Shown here: positions 6,832 through 14,304 of the stretch, in pieces
How the letters are laid out: each line of letters opens with the position of its first letter
Numbering within the stretch: the stretch's first letter is position 1
From: Arcicella rosea
Lineage (GTDB): Bacteria; Bacteroidota; Bacteroidia; Cytophagales; Spirosomataceae
Length of the DNA stretch: 64,000 bases
Direction: 5' to 3'
Assembly: GCF_040543805.1 (NCBI RefSeq)
Contig: NZ_JBEUMS010000020.1
Span: forward strand, 46,901 to 110,900
Translations under genes and position numbers: made by a program
The notes under the pieces: model-generated
Database searches by the model: none
What the model was told of the DNA's origin: nothing
Seen by the model: the letters and a program-made list of their open reading frames with translations, nothing else

Positions 6832-8457
6832 CTACATCACTTTCGCATCAAATGTTCCAGTCAGGATTTTGCCATTTCTTTTTACTTGTAACCAAATTCT
6901 ATATTTTCCTGCTTGTGGGAAGACGTAAGGGAAATTTACCGTATTGTGATGTTCGGCTTTGTCGTTTGTATGTAACATATTTGGCATCAAAAAATTGTCT
7001 CTTTCTGCTTCTGTCATCATACTTAATTTTGTCATGATTTTATCTACACTATCTTTAAAAGCGATAGCAGGTAAAATATTAGGTTTCTTTGATGTTTCGT
7101 CGAGTCTTTTTTGCATGACAGAAACAGAAGTACTTGAAACCGTTCCAGTTGGATGTAAATGTATATAAACTGAGCCATCATCTTTTACAATAGCGGCATG
7201 TCCCATCATTCCTAAATAAGGTTCAAGTTTAGCTTTTGTACCATCTGGACTGAGAATACTAAACTTTAAATCATAGACTTTTCCCATCATTAAAGGTTTA
7301 TTGGGGTCTTCCTCCCAAACAATACTTGAACCATCTTGTAATTTGGTTTTAACACCGGGCGTTCCACAAATTGTAATCAAATCACTTTTGATACTTGCCT
7401 CTTTGGTATTTAACGGATTAGTAATGGCGTAGGCATCGTATGGGTCTTTTAAAGTACTTGAATTATTACCATTACTAATTTGCTTTTTGATTTCTACAGT
7501 ATCAGCAATGGTATATTGTGCGCCTTGATAACGCATGACATCGGCATATAATAAATATTTGCCCGCAGGTAAATCAGGTAATTGTGCTTCAAAATTTAAA
7601 GTATCTTTTCTGGAAGGATGTAAATGAGCAAAAACATCCATCGTACCTTGACGAATTAAAAACAAGTGCATTAATTTTCCATGATCAGGAATGGCATAAC
7701 TTAGCCAACGTCTTTGTACAGAATTACTATCAATTTGTAATTTTAAAACTGAGACACCATTTTCTTCTATCACTTTTGTGTTGGCAGTATAAGGTTTATA
7801 GAGATTTCTTTGATAATCATCCGTCAGACCATTCCACCAATTATTACCCACAAAAAGTAAAACACCACAAAAACTTGCTCCAATCACAGAGCCTTTGATT
7901 CTCTTTTTCATGGTAGTTCCACTAATTGGTTCACCAACAGTTTGTAAACTATCGCTTGTACTTGCACCAATAATGGTTGTTAGCAAGCCAACTAACAATA
8001 AACCTAAACCTGCTAAAACCCAACCTAAAGATGGTGACATCGCACGTTTGGCAGTAGCAATGGCAACTAAAGGAACTATCAAACTTCCTTTACCACGACT
8101 ACCGATGATTTCTACTTGTACACTGGCAGCACCAGAATTCATCAACCAGATTTGTCCTTCGTAACGCCCAGCTTGGTTTGCTACAGGAAAAGCTTCATCT
8201 GAACGAGGAGAACCTTCATCACCAAACCAATAATAAATAGGTTTGATATTTACTTTCTGAATATCGTTAGCATCTGCAATCACCGTTACTTTTGCTGTTC
8301 CCGGAATAACATCAGGCGGTTGAACATATACTTGCAAAGCATATTTACCAGCATTTCCTTCAAAAACAACACCCGAACTACCAATATGAGCTTGAATTGG
8401 ATAAGTAAAACAAAAACTTAAGAGTAATAAAAAACTGTTTAACAATATATTTTTCAT
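6832..8457 (-). CDS. Exported, membrane-anchored protein with two HLHP motifs (putative metal-handling)
   Basis: 541 residues. A signal peptide (cut near YPIQA-HIG) leaves an N-terminal His. A beta-rich domain follows, then membrane segments near 147-170 and 190-205, then two beta domains. Each contains the same signature: MHLFLI...VFAHLHP (HLHP at 278-281) and GHAAIV...VYIHLHP (433-436). M/H-then-HLHP patterns occur in copper-associated YtkA/FixH-like proteins, so metal binding in the periplasm is a fair inference, not shown. The neighbour upstream (8740-9972) also carries repeated His motifs; 282 bases with a dispersed repeat separate them. No exact family is recognised. Confidence 0.7.
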   Translation of the reverse strand: MKNILLNSFLLLLSFCFTYPIQAHIGSSGVVFEGNAGKYALQVYVQPPDVIPGTAKVTVIADANDIQKVNIKPIYYWFGDEGSPRSDEAFPVANQAGRYEGQIWLMNSGAASVQVEIIGSRGKGSLIVPLVAIATAKRAMSPSLGWVLAGLGLLLVGLLTTIIGASTSDSLQTVGEPISGTTMKKRIKGSVIGASFCGVLLFVGNNWWNGLTDDYQRNLYKPYTANTKVIEENGVSVLKLQIDSNSVQRRWLSYAIPDHGKLMHLFLIRQGTMDVFAHLHPSRKDTLNFEAQLPDLPAGKYLLYADVMRYQGAQYTIADTVEIKKQISNGNNSSTLKDPYDAYAITNPLNTKEASIKSDLITICGTPGVKTKLQDGSSIVWEEDPNKPLMMGKVYDLKFSILSPDGTKAKLEPYLGMMGHAAIVKDDGSVYIHLHPTGTVSSTSVSVMQKRLDETSKKPNILPAIAFKDSVDKIMTKLSMMTEAERDNFLMPNMLHTNDKAEHHNTVNFPYVFPQAGKYRIWLQVKRNGKILTGTFDAKVM

Positions 8458-8553
8458 AGTATAATTTTCTTTTAAGGCTTGTAAAGAAAGAGTAAATAGA
8501 AACCTACAAAAAGCAAAGAAAAATATGTTATTATTCTGGCGTCAGCATTTTTC

Positions 8554-8654
8554 GAAATTCCGCTGTTTGAGCGGAGCGAGGCGGTTCGCCGCTGCGATTC
8601 GGAATTTCTTGACTTTCTTTTGTTACTTTTCTTGTGTCAAGACAAGAAAAGTAA
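8554..8654. repeat. REP-like element with two nested hairpins
   Basis: Outer arms GAAATTCCG (8554-8562) and CGGAATTTC (8600-8608) enclose a GC-rich GCGGAGCGAGGCGG core. A second perfect 13-bp hairpin, TTACTTTTCTTGT / ACAAGAAAAGTAA (8623-8635 and 8642-8654), follows. The GC-rich core stands out from its AT-rich surroundings, as expected for a dispersed repeat. This gap (8458-8739) holds nothing else clear. Confidence 0.6.
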
Positions 8655-8739
8655 GGTCTTTAAGAATGAATAATTAAGATTAAAAAAAACATTTTTCCTT
8701 TTGCGTAAAATTGATAAATAACGGAATAGTTCCAGTTAT

Positions 8740-9972
8740 TTATCGCTGAACCTTCTGCATCCATTTCCCCCAAAGCAAACCAACTCTTGCCGATAAAATA
8801 CCAAGTAACAATGCAATCCCTCCGCCTTTTGCCCAAGCTTCTATTCCTTCAGTAACATCCCAAGGAGCAAATTTGTAACGATATTCCCAATCTGCACTGC
8901 TACTATACGACCATGCGTCTGACTGGAAGAACCAGTTACGTGCATAAGGTGATTCAAGTAAGAAATTTCCTGCTGGATATTGAATAATCAAGAAAGTAGC
9001 TAAGAAACCAAAGCCCATTAGTATTGCTAAAAACCAATCATTTTTCGCACCGAATTTTGTAGTCAATATATCAATCACCATTGCTGGGAAAACTAATAAT
9101 AAAGGGAAAGCCGTTGTCTGATAGAAAGTAACAGGATTGGCAATAGGTCCTAATAAAGGTTCTGCGGGGAACATTCTAAGCGTTGCATTGATAGTAATGT
9201 AATAAATCATGTAAATTAAAGCGGAATAAGTAGCGCCCCATTTACTGCCAGATGCCCTTGAAAAAGGAATAATTAATAAAGGAAATAAAGCAGAACCTAT
9301 TTGGTAAAATAATGCACCGTGCATATTCCATCTTCCCAAAAATTCAAACATAAAAGTATAAGCAGTTGCTAATACCATGCCTGCGGTAAAGATAAAAATC
9401 CAACGCAAACGGATGTTTCTTGCTTCGTTTTGTTCCTTCGTTAAACTCGCTACTTTTTCTTTTCTATTCAAAATGGCTAAAACCATAATCATCGCTCCAA
9501 TCTGAATAGAAATTAACCCCAAAAGCAAAACTGTATGCGGAGGCGAAAAAATTTGAACATCTAAGCCATAAGTATTATGCCACCAATCATCAAAAGGAGC
9601 AGAAGTTCCTGCGGCAAAACCTCCCCAAATACAAAACATTCCGCCCAATGAGCTATAGAAAATCCCCCAGAAATTTACCATTTTACCTTTTTCTGTAGCA
9701 TTTCCCCAAAAAGAAGTTTTTAATACTTGAAACCCTGAAATAATTCCTGCGAAAGCCGCACCAATATAAATTAAATTATGTGGCGCAGAGAAAAGCCCGT
9801 CTCTGCCAATCGTCATGTGCCAAGCAATATCCCACAGAATACCACTGATGACTAAACATGAACAAATAGCAACAACATAAACATACATTGGAATGCCTAA
9901 AAGAAGACTGGCGAAACTTGTTTTACTTTGATGAGTGTGTAATGGATGACTTAATGTGCTTGTTGATTCCAT
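8740..9972 (-). CDS. Polytopic membrane protein with duplicated D-x2-WH...PH motif
   Basis: 410 residues with about nine to ten membrane segments and a His-rich N-terminus (SHPLHTHQ). Two stretches match each other: D48-x2-W51-H52-x-T-x-G-x-D58...S-x-P-H65 and D128-x2-W131-H132-x-T-x-G-x-D138...S-P-P-H146. The paired His residues at membrane edges suggest metal or heme ligands, and the duplication suggests two like half-sites. I do not recognise the family. It is upstream of, and on the same strand as, the HLHP protein; the two may form one module. Function is unproven. Confidence 0.7.
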   Translation of the reverse strand: MESTSTLSHPLHTHQSKTSFASLLLGIPMYVYVVAICSCLVISGILWDIAWHMTIGRDGLFSAPHNLIYIGAAFAGIISGFQVLKTSFWGNATEKGKMVNFWGIFYSSLGGMFCIWGGFAAGTSAPFDDWWHNTYGLDVQIFSPPHTVLLLGLISIQIGAMIMVLAILNRKEKVASLTKEQNEARNIRLRWIFIFTAGMVLATAYTFMFEFLGRWNMHGALFYQIGSALFPLLIIPFSRASGSKWGATYSALIYMIYYITINATLRMFPAEPLLGPIANPVTFYQTTAFPLLLVFPAMVIDILTTKFGAKNDWFLAILMGFGFLATFLIIQYPAGNFLLESPYARNWFFQSDAWSYSSSADWEYRYKFAPWDVTEGIEAWAKGGGIALLLGILSARVGLLWGKWMQKVQR

Positions 9973-10203
9973 TTTGTTAAATAATTTTAGAAGAGGATTT
10001 ATTGAATTCTGTAATTAAAATTAAGGAATAAAATCAAGATAATCAGCCTGTAGAGATTTTAGTTTGAAAGCATAGATGCTAAAAACTATTCAAGGGTTGC
10101 AAGAACTTATCCCTCACAAATTGTATTCCTCCATAAGTCTTGATAGTTTTGTGTAATTGTAAAAAATACAAGGAAAAGGTCTTAAATAAAATTTGGCGAA
10201 GTA

Positions 10204-10293
10204 AACCTCACCCCCAACCCCCTCTCCTGTTGAGAGGGGGCTTATCAAAATTAAAGTTCCCCTCTCAACAGGAGAGGGGTTAGGGGTGAGGTT
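10204..10293. repeat. Long inverted repeat AACCTCACCCC...GGGGTGAGGTT
   Basis: Arms at 10204-10240 and 10259-10293 pair almost perfectly over some 35 bases around an 18-base AT-rich loop. The arms are themselves partly palindromic (CCTCTCCTGTTGAGAGG). This sequence type is widespread as a dispersed repeat in many bacteria. It ends just 22 bases before the next start codon, so it may shape that mRNA leader. Confidence 0.8.
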
Positions 10294-10315
10294 GTTCATA
10301 TTAAAACAACAAAAC

Positions 10316-10831
10316 ATGGCAACTTGGTATTTAGGTAAAATACGTTACCAACGTGAAGACGAAGCGGGTTCTTTAAAAACAATTAATGAAGCATACTTAG
10401 TTGATGCAGTTTCTTATACAGAAGCAGAAGCAAGAATGTTTGAAGTAGTAGCAAGTAATACACCTGATTTTCAGTTGATTAATTTAGCTAAAATGAAGCT
10501 CAGTGAAGTTTTCTTTGAAGAAAATGGTTCAGAGATTTGGTATAAAGCCAAGGTACAATACATTACTTTCGACGAAAAAACGCAGAAAGAAAAGAAAGTA
10601 CCACACATGATGTTGATTAATGCTGATAATCCTAAAGATGTGTACGAAGCTTTAGTGAAAAACTTAGGTAATCTGAACGATTATCTGATTACAGACATTA
10701 ACCTAACAACCATTTTGGAAGTATGTCCTTACGTTCCTGAAAATGAATTGTTGAAAAAAGGAAATTTTAGACCAGTAGCAGAGGTTTTGGCTGAACAAGA
10801 AACAAAATTATCAGAACAAGCGAATCAATAA
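10316..10831 (+). CDS. DUF4494 family protein
   Basis: 171 residues from the ATG at 10316 (MATWYLGKIRYQRED). An upstream TTG at 10286 in the same frame lies inside the inverted repeat and is a poor start. The protein matches the DUF4494 pattern of Bacteroidota: WYLGKIRY, VDAVSYTEAEAR, then a C-terminal acidic helix. No signal peptide or membrane segment. Function unknown. It ends 12 bases before polX, so the two are probably co-transcribed, which hints at a role near DNA metabolism but no more. Confidence 0.85.
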   Translation: MATWYLGKIRYQREDEAGSLKTINEAYLVDAVSYTEAEARMFEVVASNTPDFQLINLAKMKLSEVFFEENGSEIWYKAKVQYITFDEKTQKEKKVPHMMLINADNPKDVYEALVKNLGNLNDYLITDINLTTILEVCPYVPENELLKKGNFRPVAEVLAEQETKLSEQANQ

Positions 10832-10843
10832 ATTGAATCAGCA

Positions 10844-12523
10844 ATGAATAACGAAGACATTGTCGCCTTACTTGAACTCTCGGTAAAGCTGCTTGAATTA
10901 CACGACGAAAACGAATTCAAAATCAAAAATCTTGGTTTTGCTGTTCGTGCTTTGGATAAAACTACCGAAGATTTATTGAATAAGTCGGTAGCTCAATTAG
11001 CTACTTTGCCAAGTGTTGGGAAAAGTATTGCTGGAAAAATTGATGAAATCCGACAAACGGGAACGACACAAGAATTAACAGAATTACTTGCTCGCACGCC
11101 CGAAGGAGTATTGGATATGCTCAATATCAAAGGCATCGGTCCCAAAAAAGTACGCACAATTTGGCAGGAACTCAATATTACTGATACTCGTGAATTGCTT
11201 TTAGCTTGTGAAAATGGCGAAGTAGCAAAATTGAAAGGTTTTGGAGATAAAATTCAAAATACCATCAAAGAATCTATTTTATATGCGCAGTCGAATACAG
11301 GAAAGCTTCGCATGGAGAAAGGAGAGGAGTTGGCGCAAGTATTATTCGATGAGCTGGAAAAACATTTTGAACAAGTATCTATCGTTGGCGATGTCAGACG
11401 TAAAAATGAAATTGTAGAAACCATTCAATTGGTGGTAGGGCATGATAAACCTTGGGAAGTTCAAAAGTTAATCAATTCATTGCCTACTTTACAACAAGAT
11501 GAAAAGGTTTCTTCTCCTTTTGCATGGAGAGGACATTTTGAAGGGAAAGCTATTGATATTGAAGTGCTTATTTGCTCGCCTGCTCAGTTTGTAAACCAAG
11601 TATTTATTTACTCAGCTTCTCCAAAGCATTTGGCAAGTCAAAACATTTTAAAGACTGTTCAAAAACAAGTTTTTGATTCGGAAGAAGCCATTTATTCAAG
11701 TGTAAATATTCCTTATATCATTCCAGAAATGAGAGAAGGTAATTTTGAATTTGATTGGGTACAAAAACATCAGAATGATGAATTAATTACTTGGGATGGT
11801 CTCAAAGGTATTTTGCATAATCACTCTACTTATTCAGATGGTAAACATTCTTTAAAAGAAATGGCTGATTATTGTAGAGAATTAGGCTTTGAATATTTGG
11901 GAATTGCAGACCATTCAAAAACTGCTTCTTATGCCAAAGGACTTTCGGAAGAAAGAGTGTATGAGCAACATGCTGAAATTGATAAATTGAATCAAGCTTA
12001 TTCGTTGATGACAGACAGACCTTTTAAAATACTAAAAGGCATAGAATCTGATATTTTAGGAGACGGTTCTCTGGATTATCCAGATGATGTACTAAAAAGC
12101 TTTGATTATATCGTTGCTTCAATTCATCAAAATCTTAAAATGACAGAAGAAAAAGCGATGTCAAGAATTATTGGAGCGATTGAAAATCCTTATACAACTA
12201 TACTTGGACATCCAACTGGAAGATTATTATTATCAAGAGCAGGTTATCCCGTCGATTATAAAAAGATGATAGATGCTTGCGCTGCCAATAATGTAATCAT
12301 TGAAATCAATGCCAGTCCATATCGATTAGATTTAGATTGGCGATGGATACAATACGCTTTAGAAAAAGATGTAAAACTTTCTATCAATCCAGATGCACAC
12401 GAAAAAGATGGATATTTTGATATGCACTATGGTGTTGCAGTGGCTCGCAAAGGAGGTTTAACCAAAGAAATGACATTCAATGCCTTGAATCTGCAAGAAA
12501 TTGAAACGTATTTAAAAAAGTAA
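10844..12523 (+). CDS. polX: PolX-family protein: degraded polymerase site, intact PHP nuclease domain
   Basis: 559 residues, the usual PolX length. An N-terminal 8-kDa/HhH region includes LATLPSVGKSIAGKI and LNIKGIGPKKVRTIW. Next is the nucleotidyltransferase part (about 165-300), then a C-terminal PHP domain (about 325-558). In the polymerase motif GS-x-RR...D-x-D, this protein reads GDVRRKNEIVETIQLV, so the two metal-binding aspartates are Thr and Gln. The third Asp (GKAIDIEV) remains, but TGSK is changed to SASPK. PHP ligands all look present: LHNHST, IADHS, GIESDIL, ASIHQ, LGHPTGRL and PDAH. It is therefore probably a 3'-5' exonuclease or phosphoesterase rather than a polymerase. It follows the DUF4494 gene by 12 bases. 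Confidence 0.9.
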   Translation: MNNEDIVALLELSVKLLELHDENEFKIKNLGFAVRALDKTTEDLLNKSVAQLATLPSVGKSIAGKIDEIRQTGTTQELTELLARTPEGVLDMLNIKGIGPKKVRTIWQELNITDTRELLLACENGEVAKLKGFGDKIQNTIKESILYAQSNTGKLRMEKGEELAQVLFDELEKHFEQVSIVGDVRRKNEIVETIQLVVGHDKPWEVQKLINSLPTLQQDEKVSSPFAWRGHFEGKAIDIEVLICSPAQFVNQVFIYSASPKHLASQNILKTVQKQVFDSEEAIYSSVNIPYIIPEMREGNFEFDWVQKHQNDELITWDGLKGILHNHSTYSDGKHSLKEMADYCRELGFEYLGIADHSKTASYAKGLSEERVYEQHAEIDKLNQAYSLMTDRPFKILKGIESDILGDGSLDYPDDVLKSFDYIVASIHQNLKMTEEKAMSRIIGAIENPYTTILGHPTGRLLLSRAGYPVDYKKMIDACAANNVIIEINASPYRLDLDWRWIQYALEKDVKLSINPDAHEKDGYFDMHYGVAVARKGGLTKEMTFNALNLQEIETYLKK

Positions 12524-12542
12524 ATCTTTAAGATAATTGATA

Positions 12543-12585
12543 AAAACACAAATGGCATAACCTTCGGTTGTGCCATTTGTGTTTT
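12543..12585 (+). terminator. Terminator after polX
   Basis: A 15-bp perfect stem (AAAACACAAATGGCA / TGCCATTTGTGTTTT) with an inner AACC/GGTT extension, beginning 20 bases after the polX stop. Confidence 0.8.
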
Positions 12586-12724
12586 AAAGCTGCAAACAAT
12601 TCATTAAAGCAGAGACTCTATTTTCAATAAGCCTAGCCTCTTTTTATTCATTTTATCCTTTGACACTATTCAAATTTTTTGAGTTATATCCCAAGCATTG
12701 TTAATCTACAATATCCCATTGTAG

Positions 12725-12934
12725 ATTAATGATAGACTTTTTCTTGTCAGAAAAACTTTAAAGAAGGTTAACGATAGACTTTTTCTTGTCAGAAAAACTT
12801 TAAAGAAGATTAACGATAGACTTTTTCTTGTCAGAAAAATTGCAAAGTAGATAAGAAAAACTCCATCACTTACTAGAAAATGTTTAGAGTAAACTAGAAA
12901 AATAAGAGTTCTTTTTAGAAAAATTCTCAGGAAG
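12725..12934. repeat. 21-bp-register array B (10 units)
   Basis: Units start at 12725 and every 21 bases after. Up to 12850 two unit types alternate (TTAACGATAGACTTTTTCTT, then GTCAGAAAAACTTTAAAG), giving a 42-base repeat in three near-identical copies. From 12851 the units degenerate but keep AGAAAA at the same phase (12851, 12872, 12893, 12914). A- and T-tracts recur about once per helical turn. The array sits between convergent polX and tmRNA. The rest of the gap (12586-12724, 12935-13000) shows nothing else. Confidence 0.85.
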
Positions 12935-13001
12935 ACAATTGTACTAATGGGTATAATAAATAGAATGTTTTAGGAAGAATACGGAAAGGCAAATAAAACA
13001 A

Positions 13002-13032
13002 AAACCGCTCATACACATTGTATAAGCGGTTT
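13002..13032 (-). terminator. tmRNA terminator
   Basis: Stem AAACCGCT / AGCGGTTT, extended inward by ATAC/GTAT after a mismatch, followed on the minus strand by a T/A-rich stretch. It lies 6 bases after the tmRNA 3' end. Confidence 0.75.
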
Positions 13033-13038
13033 AAGGAG

Positions 13039-13433
13039 TGGAGACGGAGAGATTCGAACTCTCGTCCAGACAAGGAACTCGATAGCTTTCTTCACGTTTA
13101 GTCTTGATTATTTTTTCGAGATAGGCAGGGTTCAAGCCGGACCTTAAACTATCCTTATCCTCTTTGTACTAAATGTTTGCTTAGAGAAATCACAACATTC
13201 GACTCTGCGTTTCGACACCCCGTATCCCAGCGGCAGAGTTTAGCCGAGTGGGGTGTGGCGAATAGCTCCAACTCCGTTGATAACTATCCAAAACGAAATC
13301 CTTTAAGGATTAAGCTGCCATGGCATACTGAGTATTGCCGATTGTTTTTCGGACTAATTTTTAACAGGAGATTAGACCAACTCCCGACGTGCTTACCACC
13401 GACCTGCACAAGCTGTCAATACCGGTCGCCCCC
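13039..13433 (-). ncRNA. ssrA: tmRNA (SsrA), tag GNTQYAMAA
   Basis: About 395 bases. The 5' end GGGGGCGACCGGTATTGACA and 3' TTCGAATCTC loop with CGTCTCCA acceptor are typical tmRNA. The tag frame is at 13339-13310 on the minus strand: GGC resume codon, then GNTQYAMAA and TAA. AA at the tag C-terminus matches protease recognition tags of Bacteroidota. After the discriminator A the genome reads CT rather than CCA, so CCA would be added after transcription. The mature ends are placed by pairing and could be off by a base or two. It rescues stalled ribosomes together with SmpB, which is not in this window. Confidence 0.95.
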
Positions 13434-13588
13434 AAATGATTAAAAGAACATCAAATGAAATGTAATTATTTCATTCTTTGGGATGGCGAAGATAATATAA
13501 TTTTTGAAGAGTTTGGAAAAAAATATTTTACCCGCAGATTTTCAGAGATAATAATTGTAGATTCTCTTAGAGAAATGCAGGGAAATAA

Positions 13589-14170
13589 TCAGTGTGAATC
13601 ACCCAGTGAAATTTCAGGATTTTGTTCCATTTTATCGATAAACTCAATAATGGCTTTTTTTTGTAGTAGCCAATTCAAACACCAATTTATATAATTATAT
13701 CGTTGCTCATTTTGGGCTGTTGATTTTAATGTATTATTAATTAACAGAATAGATGTGTTTATATCTTTTTTTGAAACTTTTCCTTCATATTCCTTCAAGA
13801 TTAAATGAATCATTTCAAAGGCTTCAAAATTGTCATTTTTAGGATTAAGGTTACATAAAATGTCAATTATATCAACAATATAATCTCCTATATTTTTATC
13901 AAGTAGGAAATATATTAATGACCCAATGTCTTCACCATTAAGATATTTTTTAATATCATTAATAACAATTGGAACAAAATCTTCATTACTCATTTCAGAA
14001 AGTAAAAGAGCAATATCATTTTTTACCTGACATGGTTTTAATAATACAAATGAATCAATTAAAGAAGATGAATACATTGCTATATCCAGTTCAATACTCT
14101 TTAATAACTTAAATGCTTTTTCCTCATCTTCATTTACCAATGTATTTTTAATTTTTTCATAATTTTTCAT
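13589..14170 (-). CDS. Hypothetical helical protein
   Basis: 193 residues, acidic and Ile/Leu/Asn-rich, no signal peptide, no membrane segment. The spacing of hydrophobic helices (for example IALLLSEMS, IGSLIYFLLDKNIGDYIVDIIDIL) resembles HEAT/ARM-like repeat folds, but no signature residues are seen. It stands alone between tmRNA and the TonB receptor gene. Base composition is more AT-rich than its neighbours. It might be an immunity-type protein or a structural scaffold, but nothing in the context decides this. Confidence 0.6.
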   Translation of the reverse strand: MKNYEKIKNTLVNEDEEKAFKLLKSIELDIAMYSSSLIDSFVLLKPCQVKNDIALLLSEMSNEDFVPIVINDIKKYLNGEDIGSLIYFLLDKNIGDYIVDIIDILCNLNPKNDNFEAFEMIHLILKEYEGKVSKKDINTSILLINNTLKSTAQNEQRYNYINWCLNWLLQKKAIIEFIDKMEQNPEISLGDSH

Positions 14171-14204
14171 AGATAAGTATTTAGAATAAATTAATTGAGA
14201 ATAT

Positions 14205-14269
14205 AAACCTATAAGGATTTGAGGTTAAAGTTCTTATTATTAGTCAATTATATAAATCCTTATAGGTTT
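14205..14269. repeat. Inverted repeat AAACCTATAAGG...CCTTATAGGTTT
   Basis: Perfect 16-base arms (14205-14220, 14254-14269) with a 33-base AT-rich spacer. It lies just beyond the TonB receptor 3' end and before the neighbouring gene; it may act as a terminator. Confidence 0.65.
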
Positions 14270-14304
14270 AATTAATCCGACGACAGAAATCCAAAATCCC
14301 ATAT

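Noticed and set aside
7584..7898. 104-codon frame opposite the HLHP protein
   Set aside because: Shadow of a real, signal-peptide-bearing gene on the other strand.
10114..10317. 67-codon minus-strand frame rich in Pro/Ser
   Set aside because: It is the translation of the long inverted repeat at 10204-10293, a known misleading pattern of such repeats.
13177..13443. 88-codon plus-strand frame
   Set aside because: It is antisense to tmRNA; the RNA structure and tag explain the sequence.
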